Counted from the stretch's first letter, positions 30,092 to 41,317 are shown. The stretch: DNA of 64,000 nt from Bacillus sp. SKDU12 (GCF_010093085.1 NZ_MSRC01000007.1:372001-436000); one strand, 5' to 3'. The notes: generated by a model from the sequence alone, not told the origin. Numbers and translations are program-made.

Positions 30092-30871
30092 ATGAAGCTA
30101 TCAGTGAAAATTGCCGGTGTGTTAACTGCTGCAGCAGCGGCAATGACGGCAAAGATGTATTCAACAGCAAAAGGCAACCATTTGAAAACACATAAGTTTC
30201 CTTTAACAAAAATGAAGGGCAAGCCGCCCCTTATTATCTTTTTTATCTCGGACATTCACAAACGACTCATAAATCTGGACCTTTTAGAAAAAGTGCGTAG
30301 CCATGCCCCTCATCTTGTGATCATCGGCGGTGATTTAGCCGAAGGCGGGGTTTCCAGCAGAAGAATCGGGGAGAACATCAAAAGGCTCGCGGATTTAGGG
30401 ATTCCCGTCGTGTTTGTATGGGGAAATAATGATTATGAAGTCAAACAGCATAAGCTGTATTCCATATTCAAAACACATGGCGTCATTGCTCTGAGGAATG
30501 AGTCAGCTCCTTTTTCTTACAATGGTCATACAGTTGCGATTGCTGGAGTTGATGATATCAGAATGGAAATGGATCATTATGAAGAAGCCATTAAAGAACT
30601 CGACAAAAGCCAGCTGAATATTTTGGTTTGCCATAACCCGGAAATTCATGAGCAAGTCAATGAAACCGACGGCATTGATGCGATATTCAGCGGGCATACC
30701 CACGGCGGTCAGATTAGGTTTTGGAAGTTCGGCCCTTATGAACTTGGAAAAACAGGTGTTGTAAAAAATGCAGCGTATCTCATCAGCAACGGATACGGGA
30801 CCACAAAAGTGCCCCTCCGTTTAGGTGCTGAGCCGGAAACACATATTGTGACGATTTGTGCGCCAGAATAA
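30092..30871 (+). CDS. ypbG: YpbG, calcineurin-like metallophosphoesterase
   Basis: 259 residues with an N-terminal hydrophobic anchor (about 5-20) and a YkuE-type phosphoesterase domain. Motifs: FISDIHKR (normally SDxHxG or similar; here Lys-Arg follow), GGDLAEGG, WGNNDYE, CHNPEI, SGHTHGGQIRF. Substrate unknown; related proteins act on membrane lipids or lipid-linked phosphates. The ECF promoter fits an envelope-stress role. Confidence 0.9.
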   Translation: MKLSVKIAGVLTAAAAAMTAKMYSTAKGNHLKTHKFPLTKMKGKPPLIIFFISDIHKRLINLDLLEKVRSHAPHLVIIGGDLAEGGVSSRRIGENIKRLADLGIPVVFVWGNNDYEVKQHKLYSIFKTHGVIALRNESAPFSYNGHTVAIAGVDDIRMEMDHYEEAIKELDKSQLNILVCHNPEIHEQVNETDGIDAIFSGHTHGGQIRFWKFGPYELGKTGVVKNAAYLISNGYGTTKVPLRLGAEPETHIVTICAPE

Positions 30872-31028
30872 CGTCTCAAAAGGAAAAATCCATATGGCGA
30901 TAAAACTGCATTGTGCTTGTCTTACTAGTGAACTCAGTGTAAACTGATAACAATTAAGAACCTATGACTCATCATCTCATATAATGTGTTATATGATTTG
31001 TGTGCAAGTAGAGGCAGGAGGGAACGTT

Positions 31029-31613
31029 ATGCGGCTTGAGCGTCTGAATTATAATAAGATCAAAATCTTTTTGACCCTCGATGATTTGACAGACCGAGGA
31101 TTGACAAAAGAAGACCTCTGGAAGGACTCGTTTAAAGTCCACCAGTTATTTAAAGATATGATGAATGAAGCGAATACAGAGCTCGGCTTTGAAGCGAATG
31201 GACCGATTGCAGTGGAAGTGTATTCTCTCCAAGCACAAGGGATGGTTGTGATCGTAACAAAGAATCAAGACGCTGATTCAGAAAACGATGAGTATGATGA
31301 TGATTACATCGAAATGCAAGTCAAGCTTGATGAAAGTGCGGACATCATTTATCAATTCCATTCCTTTGAAGATATCATTCAGCTTTCAGAAAGCTTACAG
31401 CGAATCGGTATCACAGGGGGAAATGTCTACCACTATGACGGACAGTACTTTTTCAGCCTTGAAGACCTGGGGTCACATACGGCTGAGGGAGTTGTAGCGG
31501 TTCTCGCTGAATACGGAAATCCGACAACGTTAACGATTTATCGTTTGCACGAGTATGGTAAGCTCATTATGGACGGTAATGCCGTTGAGACAATACAGAC
31601 CCATTTTTCATAA
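31029..31613 (+). CDS. ypbH: YpbH (MecB), MecA paralogue, ClpC adaptor
   Basis: Adaptor-type protein that interacts with ClpC and influences competence and sporulation. 194 residues from ATG 31029 behind GGAGGG. N-terminal target-binding part (MRLERLNYNKIKIFLTLDDLTDRGLTKEDLW) and C-terminal ClpC-binding domain joined by an acidic linker (DADSENDEYDDDYIE, about 82-96), the MecA architecture. Confidence 0.93.
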   Translation: MRLERLNYNKIKIFLTLDDLTDRGLTKEDLWKDSFKVHQLFKDMMNEANTELGFEANGPIAVEVYSLQAQGMVVIVTKNQDADSENDEYDDDYIEMQVKLDESADIIYQFHSFEDIIQLSESLQRIGITGGNVYHYDGQYFFSLEDLGSHTAEGVVAVLAEYGNPTTLTIYRLHEYGKLIMDGNAVETIQTHFS

Positions 31614-31770
31614 GAATATAACGGAAAACTGCTGATTTCACAGCGGTTTTTTTTCGTTGAAAAACATGGGAAAACATAACGTTTATTCTATGCATAGATG
31701 ATATGAAGGTGTATACTATTCTCTGAAAGGGAGCATGTGAGAAACAGAAGATTCTAGGAGGTTAACTCAA

Positions 31771-33045
31771 ATGGCAGCCGATCGATACACCGGTCATACA
31801 GAAGAGGACAAACTTGATGTATTAAAATCAACCCAAACCGTCATACATAAGGCTCTGGAAAAATTGGGATATCCAGAAGAAGTGTATGAATTGTTAAAGG
31901 AGCCGATGAGGTTATTAACGGTAAAAATACCCGTTCGCATGGACGACGGTTCAGTAAAGATTTTTACCGGTTATCGTGCCCAGCACAATGACTCTGTCGG
32001 TCCGACGAAAGGCGGGATACGTTTTCACCCTAACGTAACAGAAAAAGAGGTGAAGGCGCTTTCTATTTGGATGAGTTTAAAATGCGGCATAATTGATCTT
32101 CCATATGGCGGTGGTAAAGGCGGAATTGTTTGTGATCCAAGGGATATGTCGTTTAGAGAGCTGGAGCGTCTGAGCAGAGGATATGTCAGAGCGATCAGCC
32201 AAATTGTCGGCCCGACAAAAGATGTGCCGGCCCCGGATGTATTTACAAATTCACAAATCATGGCTTGGATGATGGATGAGTATTCAAGAATTGATGAATT
32301 TAATTCACCTGGCTTTATTACAGGAAAACCGCTTGTACTTGGCGGATCTCATGGAAGAGAATCTGCGACAGCAAAAGGTGTAACCATCTGTATTAAAGAA
32401 GCGGCTAAGAAAAAAGGCATCGATATTAAAGGTGCGCGTGTCGTTGTCCAAGGCTTCGGAAACGCGGGGAGCTATTTGGCGAAATTTATGCATGATGCAG
32501 GAGCGAAGGTTGTCGGCATCTCAGATGCATATGGCGGACTTTATGATCCTGATGGTCTTGATATCGATTACTTACTCGACCGCCGTGACAGTTTCGGCAC
32601 CGTAACAAAGCTGTTTAACGATACCATTACAAACCAAGAGTTGCTGGAGCTGGATTGTGATATCCTCGTTCCTGCTGCGATTGAAAATCAAATTACAGAA
32701 GAAAATGCACATAACATACAGGCTAAGATTGTCGTGGAAGCGGCAAATGGGCCAACAACGCTTGAAGGGACCAAAATCCTTTCAGACCGGGACATTTTGC
32801 TTGTGCCAGACGTGCTGGCGAGCGCCGGGGGCGTAACAGTTTCTTATTTTGAATGGGTTCAGAATAATCAAGGCTTCTACTGGAGTGAAGAAGAGGTAGA
32901 AGAAAAATTGGAAAAAATGATGGTTAAATCATTTAACAATATATATGAAATGGCCAAAAACCGCAGAATTGACATGCGGCTCGCTGCTTATATGGTCGGC
33001 GTTCGCAAAATGGCCGAAGCTTCGCGTTTTAGAGGCTGGATATAA
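31771..33045 (+). CDS. gudB: NAD-specific glutamate dehydrogenase GudB (intact form)
   Basis: Catabolic hexameric glutamate dehydrogenase. 424 residues; substrate lysines in GGIRFHPNVT and MSLKCGIIDLPYGGGKGG, Rossmann motif VVQGFGNAGSYLA. The segment TEKEVKALSIWM (DNA around 32045-32070) has a single GTGAAGGCG; domesticated 168 carries a tandem 9-bp copy here that adds three residues and makes GudB unstable. This allele should be active. Strong AGGAGG site and terminator; single gene. Confidence 0.97.
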   Translation: MAADRYTGHTEEDKLDVLKSTQTVIHKALEKLGYPEEVYELLKEPMRLLTVKIPVRMDDGSVKIFTGYRAQHNDSVGPTKGGIRFHPNVTEKEVKALSIWMSLKCGIIDLPYGGGKGGIVCDPRDMSFRELERLSRGYVRAISQIVGPTKDVPAPDVFTNSQIMAWMMDEYSRIDEFNSPGFITGKPLVLGGSHGRESATAKGVTICIKEAAKKKGIDIKGARVVVQGFGNAGSYLAKFMHDAGAKVVGISDAYGGLYDPDGLDIDYLLDRRDSFGTVTKLFNDTITNQELLELDCDILVPAAIENQITEENAHNIQAKIVVEAANGPTTLEGTKILSDRDILLVPDVLASAGGVTVSYFEWVQNNQGFYWSEEEVEEKLEKMMVKSFNNIYEMAKNRRIDMRLAAYMVGVRKMAEASRFRGWI

Positions 33046-33068
33046 GTAGATGGTTTGCATAAAAATAA

Positions 33069-33103
33069 AAAATCTCCTATGATATAGTAGGAGATTTTTT
33101 TTA
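33069..33103 (+). terminator. gudB terminator
   Basis: AATCTCCTA (33071-33079) / TAGGAGATT (33088-33096) followed by T8. Confidence 0.88.
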
Positions 33104-33155
33104 TTCGGATATAGAAAAATATGAAGTGAAATGCCAATCGCAGGAGTTGACGGAA

Positions 33156-34130
33156 ATGATTCAAGAAAAAGCAATAATTATAGGCGGAGGACCTTGCGGA
33201 TTATCTGCTGCCATTCACCTAAAACAAATTGGCATTGATGCCCTCGTTATCGAAAAAGGAAATGTCGTTAACAGTATTTACAATTATCCGACACATCAAA
33301 CCTTTTTCAGCTCAAGTGAAAAGCTTGAAATTGGGGATGTAGCGTTTATTACGGAAAACAGAAAACCTGTAAGAATTCAGGCTTTGTCGTATTACCGGGA
33401 AGTTGTCAAACGAAAAGACATCCGTGTAAATGCGTTTGAAATGGTGCGGAAAGTGACGAAAGCGGAAAACGATACATTCGTAATCGAGACGTCAAAAGAA
33501 ACTTACTCGACGCCATATTGCATTATTGCCACAGGTTACTATGATCAGCCTAACTATATGAACATACCCGGTGAGGAATTGCCAAAAGTATTCCATTATT
33601 TTAAAGAAGGCCACCCATACTTTGATAAAGATGTTGTCGTCATCGGCGGGAAAAATTCAAGTGTAGACGCTGCTCTTGAACTCGTAAAATCAGGAGCGCG
33701 TGTCACTGTTTTATACAGGGGCAAGGAATATTCTCAAAGCATTAAGCCGTGGATTCTGCCTGAATTTGAATCACTCGTCAGAAACGGTACAATCCGTATG
33801 GAATTTGGAGCTTGTGTCGAAGAAATCACAGAAGATGAAGTTGTTTTCCGAACAGGTGAGAACGAAGTCACCGCCATTAAAAATGATTTTGTATTTGCTA
33901 TGACGGGCTATCATCCCGACCATCAATTTCTTGCAAAAATAGGAGTTGAAATTGATCGAGAAACCGGCCGCCCGTTTTTCGATGAAGAAACGATGGAAAC
34001 GAATGTTAAAGGCATTTTTATTGCCGGAGTCATTGCTGCTGGGAACGATGCGAATGAAATATTTATCGAAAACGGCAGATTTCACGGAGGACATATCGCA
34101 GCAGAAATCGCTAAAAGAGAACATCATTAA
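33156..34130 (+). CDS. ypdA: YpdA, bacilliredoxin (bacillithiol disulfide) reductase
   Basis: FAD-dependent NADPH oxidoreductase that recycles oxidised bacillithiol or bacilliredoxins. 324 residues from ATG 33156. FAD motif IIGGGPCGLSAAIHL (with the conserved Cys14), second dinucleotide motif VVVIGGKNSSVDAALEL, and the C-terminal GVIAAGNDANEIFIENGRFHGG segment. It lacks the CxxC of thioredoxin reductase, as expected for this family. Confidence 0.94.
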   Translation: MIQEKAIIIGGGPCGLSAAIHLKQIGIDALVIEKGNVVNSIYNYPTHQTFFSSSEKLEIGDVAFITENRKPVRIQALSYYREVVKRKDIRVNAFEMVRKVTKAENDTFVIETSKETYSTPYCIIATGYYDQPNYMNIPGEELPKVFHYFKEGHPYFDKDVVVIGGKNSSVDAALELVKSGARVTVLYRGKEYSQSIKPWILPEFESLVRNGTIRMEFGACVEEITEDEVVFRTGENEVTAIKNDFVFAMTGYHPDHQFLAKIGVEIDRETGRPFFDEETMETNVKGIFIAGVIAAGNDANEIFIENGRFHGGHIAAEIAKREHH

Positions 34131-34248
34131 AGAAAGAGAGCATATGATGAATTCATATGTTCTTTTTGTTTTTTGGGTTCAGACAGATGTAAAATCATAC
34201 ATAACATGGTAGGATAGACTTAGGAATATAAAGGAAAGAGGTTGCCTG

Positions 34249-34905
34249 ATGTTTGCAATCATCTCTGCAGGAATTGCTCCCGGCATCGCGCTGTTAAGTT
34301 ATTTTTATTTAAAAGATCAGTATGATAATGAACCTGTACATATGGTGCTTCGGTCGTTTTTTCTAGGGGTTGTTCTTGTATTTCCCATAATGTTTATCCA
34401 GTATGTGCTTGAAAAAGAAAATGTGGGGAGCGGAAGCTTTTTCGTTTCTTTTTTATCTTCCGGGTTTTTGGAGGAGTCACTGAAATGGTTTATACTGATG
34501 GTCAGTGTCTACCCGCATGCCCACTTTGATGAGCATTATGACGGGATTGTGTACGGGGCGAGTGTATCGCTCGGATTTGCAACACTCGAAAATATACTTT
34601 ATTTAATTGGCCACGGTGTAGAGCATGCCTTTGTGAGGGCGCTTCTGCCTGTTTCATGTCATGCTTTAATAGGTGTGATTATGGGATTTTATCTTGGGAA
34701 AGCCCGTTTTTCCGCTGATAAGGCACGAGTGAAGTGGCTGATTCTTTCTTTAGCCGTCCCATCCCTTTTACATGGATCCTATGATTTTATCCTGACAGCA
34801 CTGAGCAATTGGATTTATTATATATTTCCATTTATGTTATTTTTGTGGTGGTTTGGTTTGCGAAAAGCAAAAAAAGCCCGTACCGTCAATATGATGCAAG
34901 TATAG
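34249..34905 (+). CDS. prsW: PrsW, site-1 protease for RsiW
   Basis: Multipass membrane metalloprotease-like protein (glutamic-type PrsW family) that starts cleavage of anti-sigma RsiW and so activates sigma-W. 218 residues with at least five hydrophobic helices. Conserved EExxK is EESLKW (about residues 75-80); further motifs are [23 protein letters not shown] and [11 protein letters not shown] (His near 143). Formerly ypdC. Confidence 0.93.
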   Translation: MFAIISAGIAPGIALLSYFYLKDQYDNEPVHMVLRSFFLGVVLVFPIMFIQYVLEKENVGSGSFFVSFLSSGFLEESLKWFILMVSVYPHAHFDEHYDGIVYGASVSLGFATLENILYLIGHGVEHAFVRALLPVSCHALIGVIMGFYLGKARFSADKARVKWLILSLAVPSLLHGSYDFILTALSNWIYYIFPFMLFLWWFGLRKAKKARTVNMMQV

Positions 34906-34932
34906 CCGCACAGAAACTGTGCGGCTTTTTTG
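34905..34932 (+). terminator. prsW terminator
   Basis: GCCGCACAG-AAA-CTGTGCGGC with T6, starting at the last base of the prsW stop codon. Confidence 0.9.
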
Positions 34933-35052
34933 TTTACCATTGATGAAAGAGATTTTAAGTTCGGAGGGATAACAAGGAAAGAGTGTATAAAAATAACCTT
35001 GTGACAGAAAATACGATTACACTTAAAATTTTGCTGTAGGAGGCTTGAAAAG

Positions 35053-35973
35053 ATGAAGTCCAAAGGATCGATTATGGCATGTCTCATTCTTTTTTCCTTT
35101 ACATTAATGATGTTTATCAATACTGAGTCCGTCTCTGCCTTTTCGAATCAGGTCATTCAAAGAGGGGCAACGGGGGACGATGTGATCGAACTTCAGGCGC
35201 GTCTTCAGTATAACGGTTACTATAATGGAAAAATAGATGGGGTTTATGGATGGGGAACGTACTGGGCAGTTCGTAACTTTCAAGATCAATTCGGGTTAAA
35301 AGAGATCGACGGCCTTGTAGGAGCTAAAACAAAGCAAACCTTAACATCTACATCTAAATACTATCGTGAATATGTTACGCAGCAGCTTCAAAAAGGAAAT
35401 ACCTTCACGCATTACGGGAAAATTCCGCTGAAAAACCAGACGAAACCGTCAAAAACAGCAACACAAAAAGCAAGGCAGCAAGCAGAAGCGAGGCAGAAAC
35501 AGCCTGCGGAAAAAATAACACAGCAGCCTAAAGCGAATCAACAGCAAAACAAGCAAAACAATACACCTGCAAAGGCAAAAAAACAGGACGCGGTCGCTGC
35601 TAACATGCCTGGCGGATTTTCCAACAATGATATTCAGCTGCTTTCCCAGACAGTCTATGGGGAAGCCCGAGGAGAACCGTATGAAGGGCAGGTTGCCATC
35701 GCAGCAGTTATTTTGAACCGTTTGAACAGTCCGCTATTTCCTAATTCAGTAGCAGGCATCATTTTCGAACCGCTCGCCTTTACAGCGGTCGCTGACGGAC
35801 AAATTTATATGCAGCCGAATGAAACAGCAAAAAAAGCAGTGCTGGATGCCATTAATGGCTGGGATCCGACTGAAGAAGCGCTGTATTACTTTAACCCGGA
35901 TACAGCGACCAGTGCATGGATTTGGGGGCGTCCGCAGATTAAAAGAATCGGTAAACACATTTTCTGTGAGTAA
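35053..35973 (+). CDS. sleB: Spore cortex-lytic enzyme SleB
   Basis: Lytic transglycosylase that breaks spore cortex at germination, made in the forespore. 306 residues: signal peptide (to about residue 30), peptidoglycan-binding domain 1 (about 35-95, RGATGDDVIELQARLQYNGYY), Gln/Lys/Ala-rich linker, and C-terminal Hydrolase_2 domain with the catalytic Glu in TVYGEARGEPYEGQVAIAAVILNR. GGAGG before ATG 35053. Forms an operon with ypeB 35 bp downstream. Confidence 0.96.
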   Translation: MKSKGSIMACLILFSFTLMMFINTESVSAFSNQVIQRGATGDDVIELQARLQYNGYYNGKIDGVYGWGTYWAVRNFQDQFGLKEIDGLVGAKTKQTLTSTSKYYREYVTQQLQKGNTFTHYGKIPLKNQTKPSKTATQKARQQAEARQKQPAEKITQQPKANQQQNKQNNTPAKAKKQDAVAANMPGGFSNNDIQLLSQTVYGEARGEPYEGQVAIAAVILNRLNSPLFPNSVAGIIFEPLAFTAVADGQIYMQPNETAKKAVLDAINGWDPTEEALYYFNPDTATSAWIWGRPQIKRIGKHIFCE

Positions 35974-36008
35974 CAGGACATGAGAAAGCATAAAAAGAGG
36001 TGTGATAA

Positions 36009-37361
36009 ATGATCAGAGGAATTTTAATCGCTGTGCTCGGGATTGCAATTGTCGGTACAAGCTACTGGGGATATAAAGAACACCAGGAAAAAGACGCAGT
36101 TCTTCTTCATGCTGAAAATAACTATCAGCGGGCTTTTCATGAACTTACCTATCAGGTGGATCAGCTTCATGACAAAATCGGAACAACACTTGCTATGAAC
36201 AGCAAAAAATCACTATCACCTGCATTGATAGACGTGTGGAGAATTACATCTGAAGCCCATAACAGCGTCAGTCAGCTGCCGCTTACATTAATGCCGTTTA
36301 ATAAAACGGAAGAGCTGTTATCAAAGATCGGGGATTTCAGTTATAAAACATCTGTCAGAGATTTGGATCAAAAGCCGCTTGATAAAAATGAGTATACATC
36401 TCTAAATAAGCTATATCAGCAGTCCGAAGATATACAAAATGAACTTCGGCATGTCCAGCACCTTGTCATGAGCAAAAATCTTCGCTGGATGGACGTAGAG
36501 ATGGCGCTGGCATCTGATAAAAAACAAAGTGATAATACGATTATCAACAGTTTTAAAGCTGTCGAAAAAAATGTGGGTGCATTCTCTACAGGAACAGATC
36601 TTGGGCCAAGCTTCACCAGCACAAAAAAAGAAGAGAAAGGCTTCGGCCATCTGAAGGGAAGACAGATTTCCGTACAGGAAGCAAAACAAATTGCTGAGCG
36701 TTTTGCACCGGATGACAATTATTCCATTAAAGTAGTCAAGAGCGGAAAAAAAACAAATCGCGACGTGTATAGCATCAGCATGAAAGATCCAGACCATAAT
36801 GCGGCGATTTATATGGACATTACGAAAAAGGGCGGGCATCCAGTTTATTTGATTCAAAACAGAGAAGTGAAACAACAGAAAATCAGTTTGAATGACGGAT
36901 CGAACCGTGCACTCGCCTTTTTAAAGAAAAATGGATATGAAACAGATGACTTGGAAATTGATGAAAGTGCTCAATACGATAAAGTTGGTGTCTTTTCATA
37001 TGTTCCTATTGAAAATAAAGTCCGGATGTACCCAGAAGCCATTCGTATGAAAGTAGCCTTGGATGACGGCGAGGTTGTCGGATTTTCAGCAAGAGACTTC
37101 CTGACCGCCCATAGAACAAGAAATATACCTAAGCCTGCTATAACGGAAGCAGAAGCAAAATCTAAATTAAATAAAAATGTACAAGTGAGAGAAACAAGGC
37201 TCGCTTTAATTACAAATGAACTTGGCCAAGAAGTGCTATGCTATGAAATGCTTGGAACAATTGAAAATGACACATTCAGAATGTTTATAAATGCTCAAGA
37301 CGGATCTGAAGAAAAGGTTGAAAAACTTAAAAATGCAGAACCTATATACAAAGACCTATAA
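36009..37361 (+). CDS. ypeB: YpeB, SleB partner protein
   Basis: Stabilises and inhibits SleB in the dormant spore. 450 residues with an uncleaved N-terminal membrane segment (about 2-18), a helical N-domain and three PepSY repeats in the C-terminal half (the third around ITEAEAKSKLNKNVQV). Start ATG 36009 behind GAGGTG. Terminator follows. Confidence 0.95.
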   Translation: MIRGILIAVLGIAIVGTSYWGYKEHQEKDAVLLHAENNYQRAFHELTYQVDQLHDKIGTTLAMNSKKSLSPALIDVWRITSEAHNSVSQLPLTLMPFNKTEELLSKIGDFSYKTSVRDLDQKPLDKNEYTSLNKLYQQSEDIQNELRHVQHLVMSKNLRWMDVEMALASDKKQSDNTIINSFKAVEKNVGAFSTGTDLGPSFTSTKKEEKGFGHLKGRQISVQEAKQIAERFAPDDNYSIKVVKSGKKTNRDVYSISMKDPDHNAAIYMDITKKGGHPVYLIQNREVKQQKISLNDGSNRALAFLKKNGYETDDLEIDESAQYDKVGVFSYVPIENKVRMYPEAIRMKVALDDGEVVGFSARDFLTAHRTRNIPKPAITEAEAKSKLNKNVQVRETRLALITNELGQEVLCYEMLGTIENDTFRMFINAQDGSEEKVEKLKNAEPIYKDL

Positions 37362-37366
37362 AAAAA

Positions 37367-37397
37367 GGGGAAAGGACTAAATGTCTTTTCCTTTTTT
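37367..37397 (+). terminator. sleB-ypeB terminator
   Basis: GGGGAAAGGAC / GTCTTTTCC stem and T6. Confidence 0.75.
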
Positions 37398-37489
37398 CAT
37401 TGCATGTTCTCATAAAAAAGAATGTATTCGATAATAGAGATTGTAGAAAATCTATTTTTAGAATACAGAAAATGAGTAAAAGTTGTTAA

Positions 37490-37896
37490 GGGCGAACGGT
37501 GATGTTACATAACGATATGGAAGTAACGGCAAGAAGGCTTCTTATCGTTTTGTAAGCAGCATAAAAGCTAAAGAGAAGGAAAAACTTCAAATGATTTGTC
37601 TTAAAGTGCGCCCTGTGAAATGAAACAAATCCAGCGCATGCAAAAACTGGGCGTGCAAATTCAGCCTGCAAATATAGAAGGGTTTCGCACACTCCTCTAT
37701 CATGTTACTTCAAGTCTTTCTGAAGAAGAGAACATCTATCAAATAGAAACAGAAGCCGTTGTCAGTCGAATCGCTTGACGATCTGAAATCAAGGAAACGC
37801 AAAAGACAAAGGAGTCGCAGTCAGTGACACCGGTTCCCGCTCTAATATTGCGTCCTGCGCCGATTAAATAAGAGAGGAAAGGCAAGGATGGAATAA
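37490..37896 (+). pseudogene. ypfA: Degraded ypfA (motI/dgrA), c-di-GMP receptor remnant
   Basis: No open YpfA frame exists between ypeB and ypfB, but four blocks match my recollection of the 217-residue YpfA in order. 37490-37528 reads GRTVMLHNDMEVT. 37543-37620, in another frame, reads YRFVSSIKAKEKEKLQMICL then VRPVK and a stop. 37620-37778, in the third frame, reads MKQIQRMQKLGVQIQPAN, later EEENIYQIETEAVVSRI and a stop. 37846-37896 reads YCVLRRLNKRGKARME and the native stop. The N-terminal ~45 residues, parts of the PilZ domain and the c-di-GMP-binding RxxxR segment (recalled as RRQYVR) are gone. Several deletions and frameshifts rule out a single sequencing error. Intact YpfA binds MotA when c-di-GMP is high and slows swimming; that control should be absent. 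Confidence 0.88.
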
Positions 37897-37940
37897 ACAT
37901 TTGCAGACTCTTCCATACTATATGTAATGGAGGTGCTCCG

Positions 37941-38120
37941 ATGAAAACATTTGAACGGCTACTGATTAAATTATTGTTCATTCAGGTCATTATTTTATTT
38001 GGTGTACAGATTCTTTTTCACTATGAGCATATTGAGCCTTATGTATCAAAAGTGATTCAATATGAAGGGGTGGATAAAATGGAGGAGAACAACAATAAGA
38101 TAGAAACTTTCAAACATTAA
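37941..38120 (+). CDS. ypfB: YpfB, small membrane protein (DUF5359)
   Basis: 59-residue protein starting [20 protein letters not shown] from ATG 37941 behind GGAGGTG. One TM helix (about 9-26), then a charged tail ([19 protein letters not shown]). It is intact although the ypfA just upstream is destroyed. Function unknown; identity by recall of YpfB. Confidence 0.85.
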   Translation: MKTFERLLIKLLFIQVIILFGVQILFHYEHIEPYVSKVIQYEGVDKMEENNNKIETFKH

Positions 38121-38197
38121 TATTCATCAATTTTTCACCCTTTTTCCTAAAGTTCGTGATACAATCCATAGAGGAGAAAAGAGCAAGGAGAGGAATT

Positions 38198-38872
38198 ATG
38201 GAAAAGAAATTATCGATTGCAATTGACGGCCCGGCAGCTGCGGGGAAAAGCACTGTTGCCAAAATTGTGGCTGAGAAAAAATCTTACATATATATTGATA
38301 CAGGGGCGATGTATCGGGCGATAACGTACACAGCTTTACAGGAAAACGCTGATCTGACCAATGAAGAAAAAATAGCCGAGCTGTTAAAACAGACGGATAT
38401 TGAACTGATTACAACAAAAGAGGGACAAAAAGTACTCGTTAATGGCACCGATGTAACTGAGGCGATCAGAACAGATGCAGTAAGTAATCAAGTTTCAATA
38501 GCGGCGAAGCATAGAAGCGTCAGAGAAGAAATGGTAAAGCGCCAGCAGCTGCTTGGCGAAAAAGGCGGCGTCGTCATGGATGGACGTGATATCGGGACTC
38601 ATGTGCTTCCAAATGCAGAGGTGAAGATTTTTCTGCTCGCATCTGTAGAAGAGAGAGCGAAGCGCCGTTATGAAGAAAATGTGAAAAAAGGCTACAATGT
38701 TAACTATGAAACATTAATCGAGGAAATTGCAAGAAGGGACAAGCTTGATTCAGAGCGCGAAGTATCTCCGCTGCGAAAAGCAGAAGATGCTCTTGAAATT
38801 GACACGACGTCCCTTTCCATTCAAGAAGTGGCTGATAAGATCCTTGAGGCAGTAGAACAAAAGTCCCGCTGA
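38198..38872 (+). CDS. cmk: Cytidylate kinase
   Basis: Phosphorylates CMP and dCMP. 224 residues from ATG 38198 behind AAGGAGAGG. P-loop [14 protein letters not shown] (8-21), [10 protein letters not shown], and the substrate and lid motifs [22 protein letters not shown] and [13 protein letters not shown]. Confidence 0.97.
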   Translation: MEKKLSIAIDGPAAAGKSTVAKIVAEKKSYIYIDTGAMYRAITYTALQENADLTNEEKIAELLKQTDIELITTKEGQKVLVNGTDVTEAIRTDAVSNQVSIAAKHRSVREEMVKRQQLLGEKGGVVMDGRDIGTHVLPNAEVKIFLLASVEERAKRRYEENVKKGYNVNYETLIEEIARRDKLDSEREVSPLRKAEDALEIDTTSLSIQEVADKILEAVEQKSR

Positions 38873-39106
38873 TTATGGGGAATGCAACTTTTTTTGAAAT
38901 TTTTCAACGAAGAAAGAATGTTATCGCTTGACAAACCTGTCCTTTTATTAGAAGTTAATACTAATAAAACTTTTTATTGATCATTCAAAAAACTTTTTGG
39001 GTGATTCTTTAATACATATTCGGCTAAAAAGCGGACATGTTTATAGGTTCAGCTTTTAAACCGTTTTAATTAAGCTGTGTAGGTTTGGACCAAGGAGGTT
39101 ATTCAA

Positions 39107-40255
39107 ATGACAGAGGAAATGAATCAAATTGATGTTCAAGTGCCAGAGGTTGGAGATGTAGTGAAAGGGATTGTGACAAAGGTAGAGGACAAACATGTGG
39201 ATGTTGAAATGATCAATGTTAAACAGTCCGGCATTATTCCAATCAGTGAATTATCAAGTCTTCATGTAGAGAAAGCATCGGATGTTGTAAAAGTAGACGA
39301 CGAGCTTGACCTGAAAGTAACAAAAGTGGAAGACGATGCTTTGATTTTATCTAAACGTGCTGTTGATGCAGACCGCGCTTGGGAAGACCTTGTGAAAAAA
39401 TTCGAAACAAAAGAAGTGTTTGAAGCGGAAGTGAAAGATGTCGTGAAAGGCGGTCTTGTCGTTGATATCGGTGTTCGCGGGTTTATTCCGGCATCGCTGG
39501 TTGAAGCGCATTTCGTTGAAGATTTCACTGACTATAAAGGAAAAACATTGTCTCTGCTCGTTGTAGAGCTTGACCGTGACAAAAACCGTGTGATCCTTTC
39601 ACACCGTGCTGTTGTTGAAAGTGAGCAAGCAAATAAAAAGCAAGATCTTCTTCAGTCTCTTGAAGTTGGAAGTGTGCTTGATGGTAAAGTACAGCGCCTG
39701 ACTGATTTTGGCGCATTTGTTGATATCGGCGGTATCGACGGACTTGTACACATCTCACAGCTTTCCCACTCCCATGTAGAGAAGCCGTCCGATGTTGTTG
39801 AAGAGGGACAAGAAGTAAAAGTGAAAGTATTATCGGTAGACCGTGATAATGAACGTATTTCTTTATCCATTAAAGATACTCTTCCGGGACCATGGAGCCA
39901 AATCGGCGAGAAAGTGAAACCTGGTGATGTGCTTGAAGGAACTGTACAGCGCCTTGTCAGCTTCGGTGCCTTTGTTGAAATCCTTCCGGGCGTTGAAGGT
40001 CTTGTTCATATTTCTCAAATTTCCAATAAACACATCGGCACACCGCATGAAGTCCTTGAAGAAGGACAGACTGTAAAAGTGAAGGTTCTTGATGTGAATG
40101 AAAATGAGGAGCGCATTTCATTAAGCATGCGTGAACTAGAAGAATCGCCTAAAGCTGATCAAGAGGATTACCGTCAATATCAAGCGAAGGAAGAAACAAG
40201 CACTGGCTTCCAGCTTGGAGATCTGATCGGAGATAAGCTGAATAAACTAAAATAA
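39107..40255 (+). CDS. ypfD: YpfD, S1-domain RNA-binding protein (ribosomal protein S1 homologue)
   Basis: 382 residues with four tandem S1 domains at about 14-85, 100-167, 187-256 and 272-342, e.g. [33 protein letters not shown] and the parallel [20 protein letters not shown]. Shorter than six-domain E. coli S1 and not essential in B. subtilis. Strong AAGGAGG site; no clear promoter pair found in the 230-bp gap after cmk. Confidence 0.94.
   Translation: MTEEMNQIDVQVPEVGDVVKGIVTKVEDKHVDVEMINVKQSGIIPISELSSLHVEKASDVVKVDDELDLKVTKVEDDALILSKRAVDADRAWEDLVKKFETKEVFEAEVKDVVKGGLVVDIGVRGFIPASLVEAHFVEDFTDYKGKTLSLLVVELDRDKNRVILSHRAVVESEQANKKQDLLQSLEVGSVLDGKVQRLTDFGAFVDIGGIDGLVHISQLSHSHVEKPSDVVEEGQEVKVKVLSVDRDNERISLSIKDTLPGPWSQIGEKVKPGDVLEGTVQRLVSFGAFVEILPGVEGLVHISQISNKHIGTPHEVLEEGQTVKVKVLDVNENEERISLSMRELEESPKADQEDYRQYQAKEETSTGFQLGDLIGDKLNKLK

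Positions 40256-41317
<1,062 letters not shown>

Noticed and set aside
34985-35016. Forespore sigma-G promoter for sleB
   Set aside because: GTATA and AATACGA are present, but the spacing of about 20 nt is too long to support a site, although sleB is known to be forespore-expressed.
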